The notes below the pieces were generated by a model. The model was not told the DNA's origin. It saw nothing but the letters and a program-made list of their open reading frames with translations, and ran no database searches. From Drechmeria coniospora (taxonomy: Eukaryota; Ascomycota; Sordariomycetes; Hypocreales; Ophiocordycipitaceae), in NCBI RefSeq assembly GCF_001625195.1, contig NC_054389.1, positions 248,001-312,000 on the forward strand: a stretch of 64,000 nucleotides of DNA, in the 5' to 3' direction. This document shows positions 56,496-64,000 of the stretch, one piece after another (the first letter of the stretch is position 1; each line of letters begins with the position of its first letter). The translations under genes and the position numbers were made by a program.

Positions 56496-57715
56496 TACGA
56501 GTAGTCCTGTGCCTGCACAACATACTGTGGTTGAACAGCAGTAATCGATAATACTTGTATGCACGTCTTTACCTGCGTATCCCCTCTACAAGTAAATACT
56601 GTGTATTAACGAGTACTCCGTACCAGTGGGAGGATAAATACCTACCTGTGCGGAGTACTCTGTGCCCCCACCGTTCACACTGCGAGCGGTTATACAAGAT
56701 GTTGCAAGGATCTCGTGTGAGGATTCATAAAGCCCCCCTGGCCCACAAGGATTATTCCTGCACTGGCCTGTAGATGTACAACCAAGTATACTAGCCTGTA
56801 TGTCCGGTGACTTACAGCTACATTTTGTAAAAGTATGTAAAGAGACTTACGGAGTGCATGTGGACTTATTACCATGTACATGTGCTCAAGTTTGTTGATA
56901 GTATCGAGTGCGTAAGTTGTACGGCAATTATGATCAAAGTTATCAAGCTGTGGTACTATACGACGAATGTAGAGTGCTGTAATGCATACGACTTCATTGC
57001 ACATGATGACACATTCGTATCCCTGTCGTGGCAATGCACTACCTACTTGTGGTTGTGTTATATGGACGCTGCGGCATCATAGCATCCCTACACATACCTA
57101 TAACTATAATACTCCTACTCCGTACAGTACTCCGTATTCCTTACATTATGTAGGGTTGGTAAGTATTATGTTGCAGTGCGTGTACTTACATAATTGTACA
57201 TGGACATGTAATTACTGCGTACGGAGTACTCCGTAATTATATAACTATTCGGTAATTGCTCGGAATCCCCCTGTCAGTCCTGTCGTACCCATCATGTGTG
57301 TGGGGGTGCATGTGGATTCCGCCATGATCCTATCGGCATTCTTCTGATGGACGATGCGTCCACCGGTTCCGAGTTCTCGGAATCGGACAAAAATCCACTC
57401 CCAGAACCCTGTGCCGTATGATAATAGTACGGAGTACGCGTAAATGTGTACAGAGTATCAGTATGTACATAAACTTCTGTAGTTTTATGTGTACCTTAAA
57501 TCATCCAAAGCACCTCCAATCGGTCACTGCTACATGAATGCCCCATCTTCATACACTCTACGAAAGCCATGAGCCAAGTTTGCACCTCCCAAAGATCCAT
57601 AGCATCATGAGCAACTACAACCCAAGAGCCGGTACGTGCAAAGTCGTATCAACAATAGATCCCTGGTGGAAATCCTCGTCTTGTTGAAGTGGGTGGGAAT
57701 CGTATGCCCAACAAG

Positions 57716-57895
57716 TACGGAGTATACTCCGTACTGTATAAGTACTTACTTTTAACTACAGTAGTTGCTGAAAGGTGGGCTTATCAAACCTAACTCTATA
57801 GGTACGATCGTATAAGGTGTACGGAGTATACTCCGTACTGTATAAGTACTTTCAACAACAGTAGTTGCTGAAAGGTGGTACGATCGTATAAGGTG
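57716..57895. repeat. 103-bp tandem duplication with a perfect palindrome
   Basis: Copies start at 57716 and 57819. Each holds tacggagtatactccgta, a perfect 18-bp palindrome, followed by ctgtataagtact and agtagttgctgaaaggtgg. Confidence 0.92.
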
Positions 57896-58164
57896 GATCA
57901 AATCCTCACCTGATCGGTTGAACCTATATTGGTGGCTGTAACAGGCTATAACTTTATCACGGTACTTGCCGTTACTTCCATCCGACAAGTTGCTATCAGA
58001 ATGTACGCGTAGCATGCACGAGATGAAATGTTCGCAAGGTAGCGCAGTGGCTCGCCAGGATGATTCAACATGTCGACCCTACCCAAGCATTGGTGACGAA
58101 ATACACCTCGCGCAATGAATGGCCATACAGGTAGATACATATGTAGACGGAGATAAAGGACCTT

Positions 58165-61100
58165 TTACATCCGCGTCCAATGTTGGGAGGTTGTCGAGGT
58201 TGAGAACCGAACGACCTCGCGCAATCTACCATCTGCCAACAACGCTACAGCGTCCCTTCCGACCTTTATGTGTTTCTCCAAGACGCCGAGTCTGTGGGCG
58301 ACGATGATGACCGTGTGGCCTCGTTTGGTAAACTCATCGTCGATGATGGTATAGATGGCCGATTCCGTTGCAGTGTCGAGGGAAGACGTAACCTCATCCA
58401 GCACGACCACGGGCTTCAGTCCAAGATGCCGTAGCAGAGCAGCCTTCACGAGCGCTCGGCTGAGCGCAAACAGCTGAGATTGCCCTACGGAGAGCTCCTG
58501 TAGCAGTGAGAGTTTCTGATCAAGAACTGGATGTTCACCAACATCTGGAGTCTTGATCGTCGCCGCTAATTCGTCAGTCGAGTTCGAGCCGCCGTGAAAA
58601 AAATGCGACTGCAGTCCCGTTTGCGCCAATGCACGGATGAGGACATCTTCTGATACTGAGCTGTCGGGATCCAAGTTGAAGCGTAAGCTCTCGTTGAGGA
58701 AAAGAAGGGGGTCCTGAGATACTGCGATGAAGCACCGCTGCCGCAGCAGGTCTAGTCCTACTTCCCTGATATCAATCAACGCCGTCCATCTCAATACTAC
58801 CAGATTGCAGCTCGAGGAGACGTAAAAGGGTCAAGACCAGAGTGCTTTTACCGCTGGTGAAAAAAGTGAGCAAAGCACAACCAAATTGAACTCTGGAACT
58901 TACCTTCCAGTGCGCCCGATAACCACGAGTTTCTGGCCCGCGGCAACAGTCAAACGTATGTTCTGCAGCGCAACTAAGCCAACCCTATGTATTGCGCATG
59001 TCAGCTATCAGTACGGGGAACCACCGTGTGTACGTACTCGTAGGATGCGGTGACGTTTTTGAATTCGATGTGCCCCCTGGAAGGCCAGTCCGCAGCAAGT
59101 TTGAAGTCTCGAGGCCTTCCACCCTCCACCGGGGTTGTTTTCTCGAGCGTCTGAGAGCGAGCAACGGCACCAATAGATGTTTCTAACGTAGTCCAGTTTT
59201 CCACAAGCTTCAGCAATGTTGTGTTCGCCACAAGCATGATGTTGAGTGCAATTCCTACTTGTGCACCGCTAACATGCGCTCGCAGTGCAACGGCCATCGC
59301 AACAACGCTTGTTGCAACAGCCGAGGCCATAGAATCCAGCACAATACTGAGCCACCTTTGGAGACACAAGGAAACAAATTCCGGTCGCTGGGAGTTGCTG
59401 ATGCTTTGTACGCTCTTCCGTATCACGGCCTCGGTCCAGCCAAACGACCGAATTGTTTCAAGACCTTCAACCTGAGAAACAAAAGTTAGATTCTCGTCAT
59501 GACCACCGAGTCATGGAAACTTGCTGATTCCAAAATGCTGGAGAAAACTTCTGCCCGCGACTCTAGTTCCAGAAATCGAAGTTGCCTTGAAGTCCGAAGA
59601 TACAATTTTTGGACAAGGTAGACAACGACCATGCAGATCGAAAATGGCACAATGAGCCACTTCTCAGCCATGCCCAAAAGTATAACTTGCATGAGTAGCT
59701 TGAAGATTTCTGATCATGTTGTTGGCTTGTAGTTCGTCATTGGAAACGGAACGAGACATACGAGGGACGACATTTTGCACTGCCGCTGGCAACTGCTTGT
59801 CAATGAGCTGGACATCTTGGCCAAATCTAGTAACTATAAGCCATAATCAAGCTATCTGATCATCAGCCCCAACCTGTTTAGAATCGAGCCATTATCGGTT
59901 TCGGAAAAGTACGACAAAGGGGCGCTGTTTCTGATCAGCAATCCGTTGTATCGGCACCCGACAGGGTATCAACGACAGTAGGCACTAACCTTGCCACGAT
60001 TTGCAGCAAACGTTGGTGCAAACGCGACCCAGATTGCGGAGCAAGTCGAATTAGAACGGACCTACTTGGATTAAGCATCAATGAACAGCTAGTCATCTCC
60101 AGGAAACTCACCACATCTGAGCGCTGGTCATGGCCCAAGACATCGTGGATAGGAAGAGGAATCCTCCCACGTAGAATGACGTGCTTGCGGCACCTGATTC
60201 GGTCCAAAGCTGGAGCCAGTACTGGGGGATGACGATGAAGAAGCCATATGACATTGTGGTGGCGAGGAAGAGAAAGATGTTCATGCCGTCGATAAACCCC
60301 AGATAGTAACCTGGCGTTGCGTTAGCAACATCCATGGAAAGTTGATGCTCAATTACCGTATAGAGCGGGATCTCCATTTTTTCTGGAAAGATCTTGCTGC
60401 GTTTCGTCTCTTGCTCGCAATTGGGCCGCGAGTTTGTCAAAGTTTCCCGAGAGAATGACATTTTTATCGACTTTTACGCTGGAAGCGAACTTAGCAATGG
60501 AGGATGCTCTTACCTTTATGTTCTGCCACTTTCCTTGATCTATAACTCTACGGTTTCCCAAAACAACAACGTGATCCGCGGATTGAAAATACTGAGCTAC
60601 CTGGGGTAAGTCATCGGGTTGGACAATGTGCCTTGGAATCACAACGTACACGAGTTCGAAACGAGGACCACCGTAGCCTTCGATCGCCTTAATAGGCCAG
60701 CCGAGCCCAATAAATTTTTAAAAACAGTTTGCTCTGTATCAACGTCTAGCCCGCTGAAGGTGTCATCAAGGAGGATTATGCGGCGTCTTGCAAACAACGC
60801 TCGCGCAAGAGCCTGCAAAGATTTAGCTCAGCCTACGTATTGAAAGTTCGACGAAACATACTACACGCTGTCGCTGCCCTCCGGATAAGTTGAGGCCCCT
60901 ACTTCCAATTTGCGTCTGGTCCCCGTTGCGGAGGGAATTGATGTCGTGGGTGAGACAACACGCATCCACTACCTCCTGAAACCAGAGTTCAGCATCTCGG
61001 TCAATCCCTCCAACACCATTCGTCGGGCCGTAAATGGCGTCTCTGATGGTGCCATTTGGCAACCAGGGTTTCTGAGAGCAGTATGCTATCTGTCGTGTTG

Positions 61101-63264
61101 CTACACTGACAGACCCGTTGGAAGGGGTCACTTCTCCCAGAACTGCACGCAGCAACGTTGACTTGCCGCTGCCGGTAGGGCCCGATACTATCGTAAAGCA
61201 TCCAGCGGCTACTTGAATGCTTATTTTCTCCAAGATGGATTGTTGTTTGCCAATGTCAAGCTCATGAATTTGAATGGCAATGCTCGGTCTCTCCGCATGT
61301 CCCGGAACGCCGGAAAACGTTTGGGAAGCAATTGGAGGTAGCGATCCACGACTTGCTTGCGAATATCTTCGAAGCAGGAATGATTGGATTCGTTCAAATG
61401 CAGCAAATGCTGCCATCGCTCGAGGGACAATGGTCATGATCATGTTTGCCGGGTGCGTAACCATGCTCAATATCGCCATGGTAGTGAACGCTGTTTCTGT
61501 ATTCAAGGCGTCTCCACGAGTCGAAGCGAGGACGGCGTAAATAACCAAAGTGATAGCCGGAGAAAATATCCCGAGAGCATTAGCTACAATTCCGTTAGAC
61601 AATTCATCTACAGTAGAGACCCTGGACGGTAACGAACCGGACGCGTTGTAGTATACCATGATCCATCCAAGTTTCGAGGCTGCGTAGAGTTCCAGCTTCC
61701 GAAGTTCTTGGATGCGCCGTGCTAAGCTCTGTTGCAATCCAAGAAGTTTAACAACCTTGATCGAGCTTACCACACAGCTTGTTGCCGCTAAACGATCTTG
61801 TGTTGCGCTGCTCCAAGCCCTTTGGCAAGGCTGTAAATGTTTTGCAACAAACCGACTCATGTGAGAGCATACTGCGCATTTTAGTATCGACCGAGTGATG
61901 CCGAGGAAGAAAATAGTACATACAGTATATCAAAATGAGTGGAAGAGGCCAGATCCAGCCAACCTGCCTAGCGAGAAGCCCTATACCCACGAGCACTTCG
62001 ATGACCTGTGCCCACGTTTCGTGCATCATTTCGGTGACGCTATCAAGAATCTCGGCATCAATGCCCATTAGCGTGGTGGCCTCGCCATTGTCGTAAGCGA
62101 TGCTGGGCGACTTCATAGTCTGATGATGAATTATTCCCATCAGCGCACTTCTAGTCATCAGCTTCAACCTGTTGATGCGGTCTCGGTACACGGCTGTCGA
62201 GATCTGAGTGGTACATCAGCGCCGTTGATGATGAGCCAGGACGCGGTCTTACTGCGAGGCCGAGATAAATTCCGAAGGCTGACATGATGAGCCAAAATCC
62301 ATGGCCAACTTCGGTAGCCGCATGGTATTTCTGAACGTATCTGATCGACTCATTAATCAAGATCGGTTGCGAATAGCGAAACACGATTACTACTAGCCGA
62401 GGAATCACAGCGGCTACAAATGGTCCCCTGAGACATGTAATCAGAGCCAAGGGCAGGCTCATTTTCGACTCTGGCTTCGCTAGTACTGTGAGAGGCAAGA
62501 AACCGAGCGTCTTGGATTCCTGACTAACCTCGCCGAGACCATATTTGTAGCATCGCCATTGTTGTCATCTCCGGCGACATGCTTCGGCTGAGAGGTGGCA
62601 AATCATGATTCGAGAGGATATTACTATATCCACGTAGCAGGATTGGTTTGATCCAGGTGAAGAAAACTCTGCCAAATATGCCGCATATGTCATCTGGAGG
62701 CTGAAGCTGCCTGGGGGGGGTCACTGCTGGCCGCTTACAGCACTCATAAGCCAAGAGTACCGAGTGCAGAGTAAAACGCACCGGTACCGCAAGTGATATG
62801 TGGGCGTCTGGTGCGGCCCTGGAATGCGTAAGTAGACGGACAGCATCGCAGAGGACGGCGGAAAAAAGATATTTCGCGGCTAGATCGAACTCCCCATGCG
62901 AACATCGATGATCCAGGAGAGAGAGCAGACTGAGGCCAATGGCAGCAAATATGGAAGCAAGCAATGAAGCTGAAAGGATGGCATGGTACTGCAGGTCCAC
63001 GTTTAATACCTCAGACCGATACGAGGATAATATGACTGCGAGGAGCACCCCCAATGTCTGAATGACGTGTATCGTTAGACTGACATACAATCTGAGACGT
63101 TGAAAACAGGGAGTGCTGACAGATTCGACCAGTCCATACCAGCCTGGTGCTCGTCTACTACCAGATCTGCGAATCTTCAAGAACCTCGCAGGCAGGGCCA
63201 TGACGAAGAGAGCGGCACATGTTGTAGCGACCAAGTCTACGACGTCTGCGGGCTCAGAGATCAT
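58165..63264 (-). pseudogene. ABC-C (MRP-type) transporter with a frameshift in NBD2
   Basis: Fourteen minus-strand exons join in frame: 63264-62529, 62479-62253, 62203-61924, 61871-60862, 60812-60650, 60596-60357, 60310-60112, 60061-59990, 59930-59874, 59826-59762, 59685-59525, 59471-59038, 58984-58904, 58853-58165. N-terminal TMD0 (TM at about 10-30), TMD1 (RLVVIVFRYSQPIL; YLGLAISTAVY; TRSALMGIIHHQTM), NBD1 with GPTGSGKST, YCSQKPWLP, LNLSGGQRQRV, IILLDDTFSGLD; TMD2 (RFGQDVQLIDKQLP); NBD2 with VVIGRTGSGKST, ELSVGQSQL, VVVLDEVTSSLD, IIVAHR. At 58771-58777 a GATT duplication shifts the frame and gives a TGA stop (58774-58772) before the NBD2 Q-loop. A family-like reading continues in the other frame. 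The first exon may lie further upstream. Family ABC-C is certain; substrate unknown. Base composition is lower in GC than in genes to the left. Confidence 0.8.
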
Positions 63265-64000
63265 CACGGCACTTTTGCTGTTTGGAGGTCGAGTGAAATG
63301 AGTTACAAACTTCGGGCGGTGGTAAAATTCTCTGCGAAACTCGTTAGTTTCTGAAACGGGACGGGGTTCACTAGAATGGGCGCAATAATGAAGACAGTAA
63401 TATAACAATCGTCAGCTTGGTCAGAACGGCCACCAGTCGTCCTCGGAGCTTGCTTTTGCTACAAACCACAAAATGCACGCATTGCCAGCTAAAAAAAGGG
63501 GGAAAATGTACACAATCACGCACCAACACCAGACTAGCTACATAACTACCCGGACTTTAACCCCATTACTGGCACCTTTGTGCGGTGCAGGTGTTATTTG
63601 TATTACGGGATGGTCACAGGCAACTGTCCATTGGAGGGCCGGCAGGATCCGACAGTACAACAGCCCGTGCCGAGCAAGTGAACATCGGGCCGGTCTTTGT
63701 ATTACCAAACATCGGGTGCAGGATCCAAACCGAATTTTTAGGCAGGTCGTCGTAATTATTAATAGTGGACAGGCACTGTGTTGTAAGGGGTCGTCGGGGT
63801 CGTCCAACGGTGTTCCTGGCCTGATTCGGCAATTTCAGCCTCATCATGCAGATCACTCGGTAAATAGTAAAACCTGTAACCACAGTAAAACCTCCAAAAT
63901 ATAACAACGCTAGCCCTATGGGTCTCTGTATGACCTCTATGTTTAAAACCCACTGCGGTCATTGCTGCCGCGGGTTGGCGTTTGGTTCCAGTTCAGTTGC
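63265..64000. other. Region upstream of the ABC-C gene, to window end
   Basis: AT-richer sequence. The open frame of the ABC-C gene extends upstream to about 63408 without an ATG, so a short 5' exon may lie in this stretch, but I could not place one. No other gene is supported. Confidence 0.5.

Larger units (their letters stand above)
54779..58164. other. AT-rich gene-free tract of 3.4 kb
   Basis: Low-GC compared with the flanking genes to the left. Dense in GTAC, TACTCCGTAC and CGGAGTAC words; contains a 55-bp array and a 103-bp duplication. No coding structure found on either strand. Confidence 0.65.

Noticed and set aside
60480..60530. Possible intron in the ABC-C gene starting GTAAGA
   Set aside because: No acceptor keeps frame at a usable distance, while reading through gives a continuous family-like linker.

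Overview
The window looks like a chromosome segment of a filamentous ascomycete (Pezizomycotina, Sordariomycetes; Hypocreales is my best guess, from protein content and gene style only). Genes are GC-rich and interrupted by short 45-120 nt introns with GT..AG ends and CTAAC/CTGAC-like branch sites. Long gene-free stretches carry minisatellites, microsatellites and short two-copy tandem duplications. There is no operon structure, rRNA, CRISPR array or recognisable transposase. I saw no tRNA by eye.

Layout. 0-13 kb, + strand: a membrane-anchored GH12-like glycoside hydrolase, a secreted protein of degenerate DLN-type repeats, a four-helix MARVEL protein and a flavohemoglobin (nitric oxide dioxygenase). 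13-24 kb: an MFS transporter, a small uncharacterised minus-strand gene, mitochondrial ribosomal protein uS14m, splicing factor CWC25 and the Rho3 GTPase. 25-37 kb: a phosphatidylserine-decarboxylase-like enzyme, a secreted Pro-rich protein, a CRH-type GH16 cell-wall transglycosylase with an apparent frameshift, and a secreted GMC oxidoreductase. 38-51 kb is the gene-dense core: a TcdA/Tcd1-type tRNA t6A dehydratase facing a mitochondrial Mgr3-like TPR protein across a 347-bp shared promoter, an Arb2-domain protein, ATG29, a DUF255/thioredoxin-fold protein and the dynein light intermediate chain. 52-64 kb: a secreted S41-family protein, then an AT-rich gene-poor tract and a many-exon ABC-C (MRP-type) transporter.

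Functional themes are housekeeping (mitochondrial translation and quality control, splicing, autophagy, dynein transport, cell polarity, tRNA modification) mixed with secreted or cell-wall proteins. I see no coherent biosynthetic cluster.

Most notable points: (1) the ABC-C transporter is otherwise intact across 14 reconstructed exons but has a 4-bp GATT duplication after the second Walker A that creates a stop, so it looks like a recent pseudogene; (2) the CRH gene changes frame right after its membrane helix; (3) four introns fit only as GC-AG introns; (4) many loci carry exactly two tandem copies of a 60-180 bp segment, some at gene ends; (5) a palindromic TACTCCGTA-type word is concentrated in the AT-rich gene-free tracts; (6) the DLN-repeat secreted protein is not a family I recognise. 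Exon coordinates were derived by hand from reading frame, splice consensus and protein similarity recalled from the families; no search was run.
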